Of a stretch of 29,698 bases of DNA, positions 1 through 6,290 are shown in pieces (position 1 is the first letter of the stretch; every line of letters starts with the position of its first letter). The notes beneath the pieces are model-generated. The model was not told the DNA's origin, did not search any database, and saw nothing but the letters and a program-made list of their open reading frames with translations. Source of the stretch: a virus. A program made the position numbers and the translations under genes. The stretch lies in IMG/VR virus record IMGVR_UViG_3300032236_000177, positions 1 to 29,698 of that record, one strand, 5' to 3'.

Positions 1-2
1 AG

Positions 3-368
3 TGGTTGGCAGAAAACTCATGCAAGAAGGTTAATCTTTATAAAGAACATGACCAGTTAACTCAAAAGTTGATTGCTAGTGAACCTTATATAGATGGAGA
101 TTGGGTTTATTTGGTTAGCGTAGCAACAATGACAGATGAAGAAATTGCATCAGCTAAAGCTAGTGCGCTGAGTCAAATCAGAGTAAACAGGGATAGATTG
201 TTAAGTGCTTGTGATTGGACACAATTGCCTGATGTCAATTTTGCTAAAAAGGCAGAATGGACAACATACAGACAGACTTTAAGGGATTTGCCTAGTTCAA
301 TTACCACAGACCCTAGAGCATGGAATGATTATCCTCATGACCCTGATTATGTTGCACCAACAATTTAA
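3..368 (+). CDS. Tail assembly chaperone-like protein (5' truncated)
   Basis: The reading frame is open to the left edge, so the gene probably starts outside the window; the first start-like codon inside is TTG at 6. The C-terminal half shows the pattern RDRLLSACDWTQLPD, then an Ala/Trp region, YRQTLRDLP, and a tail of P..W..YPHDPDY. This order (R..LL...DWT, W..YR..LRD.P, a Pro-rich end) is the hallmark of the phage tail assembly chaperone / tail fibre assembly family often found next to tail fibre genes. I infer that the missing upstream gene encodes a tail fibre or appendage. It is followed after 9 nt by a small basic-protein gene with a good ribosome binding site. The family assignment rests on motif recognition only. 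Confidence 0.75.
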   Translation, partial: WLAENSCKKVNLYKEHDQLTQKLIASEPYIDGDWVYLVSVATMTDEEIASAKASALSQIRVNRDRLLSACDWTQLPDVNFAKKAEWTTYRQTLRDLPSSITTDPRAWNDYPHDPDYVAPTI

Positions 369-377
369 GGAGTCATC

Positions 378-554
378 ATGGCTGAGAAATGGATACAGAA
401 AGCAATTAAGAAACCCGGAGCTTTGCGTAAAGAGCTGGGTGTCAAAGAAGGTAAAACAATTCCTGCAAAGAAGCTGGCGGCCGCTGCAAAGAAACCCGGT
501 AAAGAGGGGCAGCGCGCCCGTTTAGCCGAAACTTTGGGCAAAATGAAAAAGTAA
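378..554 (+). CDS. Small basic conserved phage protein (58 aa)
   Basis: A 58-residue ORF beginning MAEKWIQKAIKKPGALRKEL. It has about 18 Lys/Arg, many in AAAKK/KKPG-type runs, and ends GQRARLAETLGKMKK. The start is well supported: AAGGAG at 367-372 lies 5 nt before the ATG and overlaps the stop of the upstream gene. The KWIQKAIKKPGALR opening resembles small proteins I associate with aquatic phage genomes, whose function is unknown to me. The strong positive charge suggests nucleic-acid or virion binding, but this is inference. The downstream gene begins 3 nt after its stop, in the same frame. Confidence 0.8.
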   Translation: MAEKWIQKAIKKPGALRKELGVKEGKTIPAKKLAAAAKKPGKEGQRARLAETLGKMKK

Positions 555-557
555 AAT

Positions 558-1286
558 GTGGATCCGTTCACCTTGGTCGCTATGGCTAGCGGCGCTCTCA
601 AGCTTATTAAACAGTCTTGCGAGATGCTTAATGAAGGCCGGGCGATGGTCAAAGAGGTGGTCGGTGAAGTTGGCGGGGCAGTCGATAACATCCAAGGAGC
701 CAAGAAAGACATCCTCGGATTATGGTCAAAAATTGCCGCTCTCTTTGGAATCAAACCTGCCACAGCCCCAGTCTCAACACCTAAGCCAGTTGTTAAGCCA
801 GCTAAAAAGGTCAAGCAAAAGGCAGCGGAATTCGATGAAAATGCAATATTTGCGGAGGTCGGGAAGAACCTGACTGAGTTCTTTAAAGCCTATAACGCAT
901 TAGATTTGTACATCAAGGAGGAAGAAGAGAAGAGTCGTCATGTATTTGATCCTGAGAGTGATAACTCAGCTAATGCAATCAACAGGGTTTTGGCGCAGTT
1001 GCAAATGGAGAAGCTCAATGAGGAGCTAAGGGAGTACATGGTTTATCAAGTGCCCCCTGAAATGAAAGATCTGTATGGCCGTGTGAACAAGATGCTTGGG
1101 CAGATTGCCAATGAGCAAGAGTTGGCTAGAATGGATGAGTTAAACAAGAAACGGCAAGCAGCATGGCGACGAAGACAGGCTATAAGCAAAATCCAAAACA
1201 GGTTGTTAATAGGGGGAGTAGTTACCCTAGTGATCCTGTGGACGTGGCTGATGATTCTAACGATGATTCCTTCTTCATCATTGTGA
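558..1286 (+). CDS. Phage membrane protein with C-terminal anchor (242 aa)
   Basis: Starts with GTG at 558, the first possible start after the in-frame TAA of the upstream gene. An ATG at 556 belongs to another frame, which dies at 873. The protein opens MDPFTLVAMASGALKLIKQS, a short hydrophobic/amphipathic segment. It then has a Lys/Pro-rich linker (about residues 67-90), a charged helical region likely to form coiled coil (about 95-210), a basic KKRQAAWRRRQ patch and one transmembrane helix near residues 214-236. The basic patch before the helix predicts the N-terminal domain in the cytoplasm. No enzymatic motif is visible. It lies just upstream of the lysis genes and overlaps the next membrane-protein gene by 124 nt. 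Function unknown; a lysis- or infection-related membrane role is inference. Confidence 0.75.
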   Translation: MDPFTLVAMASGALKLIKQSCEMLNEGRAMVKEVVGEVGGAVDNIQGAKKDILGLWSKIAALFGIKPATAPVSTPKPVVKPAKKVKQKAAEFDENAIFAEVGKNLTEFFKAYNALDLYIKEEEEKSRHVFDPESDNSANAINRVLAQLQMEKLNEELREYMVYQVPPEMKDLYGRVNKMLGQIANEQELARMDELNKKRQAAWRRRQAISKIQNRLLIGGVVTLVILWTWLMILTMIPSSSL

Positions 1287-1405
1287 TTATTGTGTTGCTG
1301 GCGCTGGTGATGTTCTTCATGCCAGTCTTGATGTGGATGTACATGGATATACGACAGACTGAGATCAAGGTTCAAAAGCTTGTAAAGAAATTGGAAGAGA
1401 AATGA
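1163..1405 (+). CDS. Small membrane protein overlapping its neighbour (80 aa)
   Basis: An 80-residue protein with a polar, Asp/Ser-rich N-terminus, one strong transmembrane segment at about residues 37-60 (FFIIVIIVLLALVMFFMPVL), and a charged tail of about 20 residues rich in Lys, Glu and Gln. The first 124 nt lie in another frame inside the preceding gene. The start is uncertain: ATG 1163 has no clear ribosome binding site, and GTG 1238 or GTG 1244 are alternatives that would shorten the overlap. AGGGGGAG at 1211-1218 is rather far upstream of GTG 1238. The stop overlaps the ATG of the lipoprotein gene (ATGA at 1402-1405), so translation is probably coupled. The transmembrane segment and coupling support a real gene; function unknown. 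Confidence 0.65.
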   Translation: MATKTGYKQNPKQVVNRGSSYPSDPVDVADDSNDDSFFIIVIIVLLALVMFFMPVLMWMYMDIRQTEIKVQKLVKKLEEK

Positions 1406-1602
1406 AGTACTTGTTGGTTTTGCTTTTACTGGTAGGCTGCGACGACCATTACAGGTATTTTTGCCAAGACCCCAAGAACTTTCAAGCCAAGCGTTGCCAA
1501 CGACCCGACTGCCTCTTTAGCCAAGATTGCCCAGATTATTTGGTTGCGCCCATACTAGAAAAGCAAGTTACTCAACCCCCACCAGCCGAGCCACAGAAAT
1601 GA
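1402..1602 (+). CDS. Small cysteine-rich lipoprotein
   Basis: A 66-residue protein whose N-terminus MKYLLVLLLLVGCDD is a classic lipoprotein signal: a charged residue, a Leu/Val core and lipobox L10-V11-G12-C13. Mature protein would begin at C13 and carry Asp at position +2, which in enterobacteria is the Lol-avoidance signal that keeps lipoproteins in the inner membrane. The remainder has further Cys residues (CQDP, CQRPDC, QDCP) that could form disulfides, and a Pro-rich end. It overlaps the genes before and after by ATGA junctions. It is not obviously Rz1, because a proper Rz/Rz1 pair lies downstream. Function unknown. Confidence 0.8.
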   Translation: MKYLLVLLLLVGCDDHYRYFCQDPKNFQAKRCQRPDCLFSQDCPDYLVAPILEKQVTQPPPAEPQK

Positions 1603-2108
1603 AGCTGCATATCCAAACCGTCGATGAGTTGGTGACCATTATCCAAGTTTGCGCTTGGGCGTTTGTGGTTTTTGTAGTGATGACTGTATTTGGTGGTACG
1701 GTCTTTTCCATGCTCTATTCGGTGATTTTTGTGAGTCAGCCGATTAAGTCAATGGCGCCGATAGACATGGCCTTCACCAAGATGCTCAACGATATTGTGC
1801 TGCTGCTCACAGGGAGTATCACTACGTTAGTAGGTATGTTCGGTATCAACAAGGGTTCTAAGATGTTAGCCGAGAAGCTTGCACCTAGCTTGTTACCCCC
1901 AGCCCCACCTGCCCCATTACCTGCGCCCACCACAACGGCAGCTTCCGGAACAATAACGCCAGACTTTAATTGGATGGGTTTTAAAAATCCTGGGTTAGAT
2001 GAGTCTTGGAGACCACCTCCCCCACCCACAACGCCCCCAGATCACTTGCACCCAGAACGTGAAGAGATTGCGCAAGAGCGTGCTGCTGCTAGAGTGGAGG
2101 GCTTATGA
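1599..2108 (+). CDS. Holin-like membrane protein
   Basis: I start this gene at ATG 1599, which overlaps the stop of the lipoprotein gene (ATGA), rather than at an upstream in-frame ATG at 1527 that would run through the lipoprotein gene. The 169-residue product has two hydrophobic segments at about residues 12-45 and 63-85. A Pro/Ala-rich flexible region (about 92-145, with PPAPPAPLPAP and PPPPPTTPP) follows, then a charged C-terminus. Two membrane spans with a charged tail, placed immediately before Rz/Rz1 and the endolysin, fit a holin that opens the inner membrane at lysis. No specific holin family is recognised, so the role rests on topology and position. Confidence 0.65.
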   Translation: MKLHIQTVDELVTIIQVCAWAFVVFVVMTVFGGTVFSMLYSVIFVSQPIKSMAPIDMAFTKMLNDIVLLLTGSITTLVGMFGINKGSKMLAEKLAPSLLPPAPPAPLPAPTTTAASGTITPDFNWMGFKNPGLDESWRPPPPPTTPPDHLHPEREEIAQERAAARVEGL

Positions 2109-2569
2109 TCCCTAATCCTTGGATGATCCTTGGCGCTATCCTTGTAGCTGTAAGCGTTTATTTCTATGGCCACCACAAAGGTTGGGCCGAGCGCGACGCT
2201 GAAATGCAAGCTGAAATTGCCGTAAAAAATGAAGAGTCTCGTGCCAAAGAGCAGGAGATGAGCCAAAAGTTAAACGAACAATCCACCAAATTGCAGGAGG
2301 CCAACAATGTTCTCGATCAAAAACAGTCTGCTCTTGACCGTGCTATCCGGGCTGGTCGCGTGCGCCTCCCCACCGCAAGTTGCGTACAAACCCCCAGTAA
2401 TCCCACCGCTCCCAGCGGAAATAGCGTCCAAGAAACAAGCGAATCTGACAGAGAGACTCTCGCAGCTATTGCAGCCCTCGTCGCAGAAGGAGACAGAGCA
2501 ATCAACCAGCTCAACGCCTGCATCGACGCCTACAACCAAGTAAGGGAAACTACCAATGGTCAGCGGTGA
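2105..2569 (+). CDS. Rz: Rz-like i-spanin
   Basis: A 154-residue protein with an N-terminal signal anchor (MIPNPWMILGAILVAVSVYF, about residues 5-22), a short basic/aromatic stretch, and a long alpha-helical region rich in Glu, Gln, Lys and Ala (about 30-85) expected to form coiled coil in the periplasm. This is the architecture of lambda Rz, the inner-membrane spanin subunit that works with Rz1 to fuse inner and outer membranes at the end of lysis. The diagnostic support is the Rz1-type lipoprotein gene completely embedded in another frame. Start ATG overlaps the holin-like gene's stop (ATGA at 2105-2108); the 3' end overlaps the endolysin start by 14 nt. Confidence 0.9.
   Translation: MIPNPWMILGAILVAVSVYFYGHHKGWAERDAEMQAEIAVKNEESRAKEQEMSQKLNEQSTKLQEANNVLDQKQSALDRAIRAGRVRLPTASCVQTPSNPTAPSGNSVQETSESDRETLAAIAALVAEGDRAINQLNACIDAYNQVRETTNGQR
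2295..2300 (+). promoter_or_regulatory. Internal Shine-Dalgarno site for Rz1
   Basis: AGGAGG lies inside the Rz coding sequence, 6 nt before the ATG at 2307. This ideal spacing and full match to the anti-SD sequence show that the embedded frame is translated independently and fix the Rz1 start. Confidence 0.85.
2307..2543 (+). CDS. Rz1: Rz1-like o-spanin lipoprotein, nested in Rz
   Basis: A 78-residue ORF wholly inside Rz in a different frame. The N-terminus MFSIKNSLLLTVLSGLVAC has a basic start, a hydrophobic core and lipobox L16-V17-A18-C19. The mature protein begins CASPP, is Pro-rich (PPVIPPLP) and then polar, as in lambda Rz1, which is anchored in the outer membrane and binds the periplasmic C-terminus of Rz. 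Residue +2 after the Cys is Ala rather than Asp, consistent with outer-membrane sorting, unlike the upstream lipoprotein. Translation start is set by the internal AGGAGG site. Complete nesting, as in lambda, is the compact form of the spanin pair. Confidence 0.9.
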   Translation: MFSIKNSLLLTVLSGLVACASPPQVAYKPPVIPPLPAEIASKKQANLTERLSQLLQPSSQKETEQSTSSTPASTPTTK

Positions 2570-3155
2570 ACAACTCCAACGGATGCACATAGATCCAAGT
2601 CTGGCCTCGGTTTTCAACGAGACGTTCCAGAAATGGGGGATTGAAACACCCCTACAACAAGCTGCGTTCATCGGCCAGTGCGGACATGAGTGCGGTAACT
2701 TCCGTATCCTCGAAGAAAACTTAAACTATTCTGCCGACCGACTCACAAAGATTTGGCCGAAACGGTTCACATCCCTTGAGATGGCCCAGCCCTACAATCG
2801 CAACCCACGCAAGATTGCCAACAAGGTTTACAGCAATCGTATGGGAAACCGAGACGAAGCCAGTGATGATGGGTGGCGTTTTCGCGGATCCGGCTGGCTC
2901 CAGTTGACCGGCCATGATAACTTCTTCCACGCTGGGAAGGCCTGCGGTGTTGACTTTGTAATGAACCCAGATCTGGTTAGAACACCTCAATATGCGGCTA
3001 TGACGGCAGGCTGGTTTTGGTCTACGCACAAGTGCAATGAAGTTGCGCAATCTCAGGACTGGACAAGGCTGACAAAAATCATCAATGGTGGTAATCTTGG
3101 GCTAGCAGATCGTATTGCACATACTAACCAAGCCCTTGCCGTATTGACCTCCTAA
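2556..3155 (+). CDS. Endolysin, glycoside hydrolase family 19
   Basis: A 199-residue single-domain protein. GH19 (chitinase class I-like) signatures are clear: GHECGNFRILEENLNYSA at about residues 43-60, with E45 and E54 matching the two catalytic acids, then the WPKRF segment, and GNRDEASDDGW followed by FRGSGWLQLTG near 97-119. The ING motif (INGG) near 176 is also typical. GH19 endolysins cleave the glycan strand of peptidoglycan. There is no signal peptide or membrane anchor, so it would need the holin to reach the cell wall. It overlaps Rz by 14 nt, placing it last in the lysis cassette. Confidence 0.93.
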   Translation: MVSGEQLQRMHIDPSLASVFNETFQKWGIETPLQQAAFIGQCGHECGNFRILEENLNYSADRLTKIWPKRFTSLEMAQPYNRNPRKIANKVYSNRMGNRDEASDDGWRFRGSGWLQLTGHDNFFHAGKACGVDFVMNPDLVRTPQYAAMTAGWFWSTHKCNEVAQSQDWTRLTKIINGGNLGLADRIAHTNQALAVLTS

Positions 3156-3170
3156 TGAGACAATTGCACC

Positions 3171-5252
3171 ATGCCATTACAAAAGATACTTTTTAAACCC
3201 GGGGTTAATAAAGAGAACACTCGATACACCACTGAAGGCGGTTGGTACGAGTGCAATAAGATTCGCTTTCGTCAAGGTAACCCCGAGAAAATTGGTGGCT
3301 GGACACAATACACTACGAGTACATTTTTAGGTGTGTGTCGTTCTTTGTGGAATTGGGTTACGCTTGCTAACCAAAATTTGATTGGCGTTGGTACAAATTT
3401 AAAGTTTTATTTAACTTACGGCACCAATTATTACGATATTACGCCTATACGAATTACCACCACATTAACAAATCCTTTTACTGCTCAAGCTGGGTCTTCT
3501 AAGATTACCGTTTCTGCTACGGCACACGGTGCGTTGATTAACGACTTTGTTATTTTCAGTGGTGCCACAGGTTTGGGTGGAAACATCACGGCTACTGTTT
3601 TAAATCAACAGTACCAAATAACCAGCGTAACAACCAACACATTTACTTTTACAGCCACAGCTACAGCAAATGCAACAGACGCATCCGGCTCACCCGGTGG
3701 TGGTAGTAGCGTTAGTGTTCAATATCAACTTAATACTGGCCCCGCAATCGAGACGCCTTTTAATGGTTGGGGCGCTGGTGGCTGGAGTGCGGGTACTTGG
3801 GGTAATGGCCAAACTGTTCAAAACAGTTTACAACTTTGGAACCAATTTAACTTTGGTGAGAATTTACTCTATGGGCCAAGGGGTGGGGGGCTTTATTATT
3901 GGACAGCCGCTTCTACAGTCAATAGCCGTGGTGTTTTACTTAACAGTTTAGGTGGTACTGTTACATTTACTAGCGCATCTCCCACAGTAGTTACCTTTAC
4001 AAGAGACTATACTGAAGGCGCGGCAATCCAATTCACGGCGTCTGGTTCTATGCCAAGCGGTATGTCGGCCAATACAACCTACTATGTTTACAACAAAAAT
4101 GGTCTTACTTCTAATTTGTTGGATGGTAGCGGTAATGTGGTTAATACTTCATCCACAGGTTCTGGTGTATCTGTCTCTTTGATTGTTGACATTCCTGTTG
4201 TACAGAACAATTTAATTGTTTCTGATGCGTCTCGTTTTACGATTGTGTTTGGCACAAATGATTATGGTTCTTCTACCATAGATCCTATGCTAATCAGATG
4301 GTCAGCGCAGGGGGATCCTTTCAACTGGACGCCAGATGCCACAAGCCAAGCGGGGTTCACACGTCTTTCTCACGGTTCACAGATCGTTACATATATTCAA
4401 ACCCGCCAAGAGATTGTGGTTTTGACTGACTCATCTGTCTATTCTTTGCAATACCTTGGGCCTCCTTATGTGTGGCAGTCTCAATTGCTGGGCGATAACA
4501 TTTCGATCATTGGCCCCAATGCAGCGGTGATTGCTTCAGGCGTTGTTTACTGGATGGGTGTGGACAAGTTCTATATGTACGATGGTCGTGTACAAACGCT
4601 TAACTGCGACTTGCGTAGATTCATATTCCAAAACATTAACTTGGCTCAGAAACAGCAAGTATTTTGTAGCACCAACGAAGGCTTTAATGAAGTGTGGTGG
4701 TTCTATTGTTCTGAAAACAGCAATACGATTGACACCTACGTCATTTATAACTACCTTGAAAAAGTATGGTATTACGGCTCAATGGCGCGTACTGCTTGGA
4801 TAGATTCTGGTTTGCAAAATTTTCCAATTGCCGCTACGTACAGCGGTAAGTTGCTCAACCATGAGGACGGTATCGATGACAACGAAACAGGTACTCCTGC
4901 GCCTATTGCTGCATACATTGCTTCTTCAGAGTTTGATATTGGGGATGGCCATAATTTTGGTTTCGTTTGGAGAATTCTCCCCGACTTGACTTTCTCAGGC
5001 TCCACGGCTTCTGCGCCTACAGTTACCATGAGTTTGTTTGGTTTGGATAACTCAGGTTCTGGGGTTACAAGTGATGCATATCAACCTGTTAACAGTACCA
5101 ATCAGTACGCCATTACCGAAGAATTTACGGGGCAGATCTATACACGTTTCCGTGGCCGTCAGATGATTTTCCAAATAGATTCCGCTGGTGTGGGTACGAC
5201 TTGGCAGCTGGGCGCTCCTCGTATAGATATTCGACCTGATGGACGTAGGTGA
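3171..5252 (+). CDS. P22 gp10-like tail hub / DNA stabilisation protein
   Basis: A 693-residue virion protein. The N-terminus (PLQKILFKPGVNKENTRY...GGW) and the later region with IRWSAQGDPFNWTPD, QIVTYIQTRQEIVVLTD and VYWMGVDKFYMYDGRVQTL match the beta-propeller proteins related to P22 gp10, which close the portal channel and form the tail hub. Repeated short beta-rich blades with Trp and Tyr fit a propeller. Two Thr/Ser/Gly-rich stretches, about residues 100-188 and 259-340, look like inserted beta-sandwich modules that interrupt the propeller and may be surface exposed. The Shine-Dalgarno site is weak, but the start agrees with the typical N-terminus. It is followed by an inserted HNH gene before the next virion gene. 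Confidence 0.8.
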   Translation: MPLQKILFKPGVNKENTRYTTEGGWYECNKIRFRQGNPEKIGGWTQYTTSTFLGVCRSLWNWVTLANQNLIGVGTNLKFYLTYGTNYYDITPIRITTTLTNPFTAQAGSSKITVSATAHGALINDFVIFSGATGLGGNITATVLNQQYQITSVTTNTFTFTATATANATDASGSPGGGSSVSVQYQLNTGPAIETPFNGWGAGGWSAGTWGNGQTVQNSLQLWNQFNFGENLLYGPRGGGLYYWTAASTVNSRGVLLNSLGGTVTFTSASPTVVTFTRDYTEGAAIQFTASGSMPSGMSANTTYYVYNKNGLTSNLLDGSGNVVNTSSTGSGVSVSLIVDIPVVQNNLIVSDASRFTIVFGTNDYGSSTIDPMLIRWSAQGDPFNWTPDATSQAGFTRLSHGSQIVTYIQTRQEIVVLTDSSVYSLQYLGPPYVWQSQLLGDNISIIGPNAAVIASGVVYWMGVDKFYMYDGRVQTLNCDLRRFIFQNINLAQKQQVFCSTNEGFNEVWWFYCSENSNTIDTYVIYNYLEKVWYYGSMARTAWIDSGLQNFPIAATYSGKLLNHEDGIDDNETGTPAPIAAYIASSEFDIGDGHNFGFVWRILPDLTFSGSTASAPTVTMSLFGLDNSGSGVTSDAYQPVNSTNQYAITEEFTGQIYTRFRGRQMIFQIDSAGVGTTWQLGAPRIDIRPDGRR

Positions 5253-5300
5253 CATGTATACAGATCTTAAAAAACAATGTATACTACAGGCTTCTAAATT

Positions 5301-5307
5301 AAAGGAG
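5301..5307 (+). promoter_or_regulatory. Shine-Dalgarno site that sets the HNH gene start
   Basis: AAAGGAG ends 6 nt before ATG 5314. An earlier in-frame ATG at 5239 would overlap the gp10-like gene and has no such site. The protein from 5314 (MKFIDRTGQMFGKLTV) also begins as related HNH proteins do, so this site decides the start. Confidence 0.75.
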
Positions 5308-5313
5308 CTTGGA

Positions 5314-5934
5314 ATGAAATTTATAGACAGAACAGGGCAAATGTTTGGTAAATTAACAGTAGTTGAACAAGCTGGGCGAAACAAACTTAAAAAAGTATTA
5401 TGGCGTTGCAGATGTGAATGTGGCAAAGAAACAGTAGTGGTATCGGGTAGTTTGGTAACGGGTAACACAACTTCTTGCGGCTGTATTGTTCCAAATTTTA
5501 AACATGGCGGATGGAAAAAATCTTCGTACAATACGTGGCGGGCGATGATGCGTAGATGCTATAACCCTGCTGATAAAGATTACCCAAGATGGGGCGGAAA
5601 AGGTGTTACAGTGCACGCTCCTTGGCATGACTACGCCGTTTTTGCTAAAGATGTTGGGGAGCCTTCTGGAGAAGAAACATTTGATCGAATTGATACAACC
5701 GGTAACTACACTCCTGAAAATGTGCGCTGGGCAAATTCCACAGTGCAAGCAAGAAACATACGTGTACCTAAGACGAGTAAAACCGGAATTATTGGCGTTT
5801 TGTTCCATAACAAATGCTACTATGCAACAATCACGGTAAAAAAGAAAAAGTTTTATTCTAAAGTTTGCACTACTATTGAAGAAGCTGCGGCAGCACGAAA
5901 AGAACTTGAACGCTTGTACTGGGTTAACGCATAA
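5314..5934 (+). CDS. Free-standing HNH endonuclease with AP2-like C-terminus
   Basis: A 206-residue protein with three parts. (1) Residues 8-57 have the G..FGKLTVVE opening and a cysteine cluster C32, C34, C36 ... C55, C57 (WRCRCECG, SCGC) that probably binds zinc. (2) Residues 72-150 have YNTWRAMMRRCYNP, VC-type W, then FDRIDTTGNYTPENVRWA, the form of the HNH core common in phage homing endonucleases. (3) Residues 157-204 (GVLFHNKCYYATITV ... AAAARKELE) resemble an AP2-type DNA-binding domain. Such genes are selfish mobile elements that cleave phage DNA lacking them. It sits between two structural genes, and its stop overlaps the next start (TAATG). Confidence 0.85.
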   Translation: MKFIDRTGQMFGKLTVVEQAGRNKLKKVLWRCRCECGKETVVVSGSLVTGNTTSCGCIVPNFKHGGWKKSSYNTWRAMMRRCYNPADKDYPRWGGKGVTVHAPWHDYAVFAKDVGEPSGEETFDRIDTTGNYTPENVRWANSTVQARNIRVPKTSKTGIIGVLFHNKCYYATITVKKKKFYSKVCTTIEEAAAARKELERLYWVNA

Positions 5935-6257
5935 TGGCACGAATTATTAACCCCGCCGCACCTAACCTACCACTGGGTACGGAGGACTATGACCGTCGTT
6001 ATCAGGATCAATTTACCAACGTCTTGCGCTTGTACTTCAATCAGTTAACCAACACGCTTACTTCTTTGGTTTCTATTGTTAATACGTCATCCACGATATA
6101 CACAGTCAACACATTACCAGACGCCGTTATTGCAGGTGTGGGTGCTAGGACGTTTGTATCTGATTCTTCAGTTACCACATTCAACACAACTGTTGCGGGT
6201 GGTGGCTCCAACACAGTGCCTGTTTTCTCCAACGGAACTACTTGGAAAGTAGGCTAA
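5934..6257 (+). CDS. Short virion protein with fibre-like C-terminus (107 aa)
   Basis: Begins MARIINPAAPNLPLGTEDYD, then an amphipathic helix with YQDQFTNVLRLYFNQLTN. It ends with the Gly/Thr/Val-rich pattern GARTFVSDSSVTTFN, GGGSNTVPVFSNGTTWKVG, which resembles the end of many tail fibre proteins. The N-terminal half resembles proteins I know from aquatic phages in which this gene follows a gp10-like hub. I infer a structural role near the tail hub. The ATG overlaps the HNH stop; if the HNH gene were removed, this gene would directly follow the hub gene. No catalytic residues are visible. Confidence 0.6.
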   Translation: MARIINPAAPNLPLGTEDYDRRYQDQFTNVLRLYFNQLTNTLTSLVSIVNTSSTIYTVNTLPDAVIAGVGARTFVSDSSVTTFNTTVAGGGSNTVPVFSNGTTWKVG

Positions 6258-6290
6258 TATGATAAACTCTAACTTATTTACGGGGAAAAT

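Noticed and set aside
365-814. 149-codon minus-strand ORF near the left end
   Set aside because: It is antisense to two supported plus-strand genes and shows no recognisable motif or ribosome site.
1527-1598. Upstream extension of the holin-like gene
   Set aside because: It would lie within the lipoprotein gene; ATG 1599 makes the ATGA junction seen at neighbouring genes.
5239-5313. Longer version of the HNH protein from ATG 5239
   Set aside because: No Shine-Dalgarno site, overlap with the hub gene, and a leader that does not resemble HNH proteins; 5314 has an ideal site.
5398-5940. 180-codon minus-strand ORF opposite the HNH gene
   Set aside because: It is a shadow of the HNH gene, whose domains, ribosome site and coupled downstream start are all convincing.
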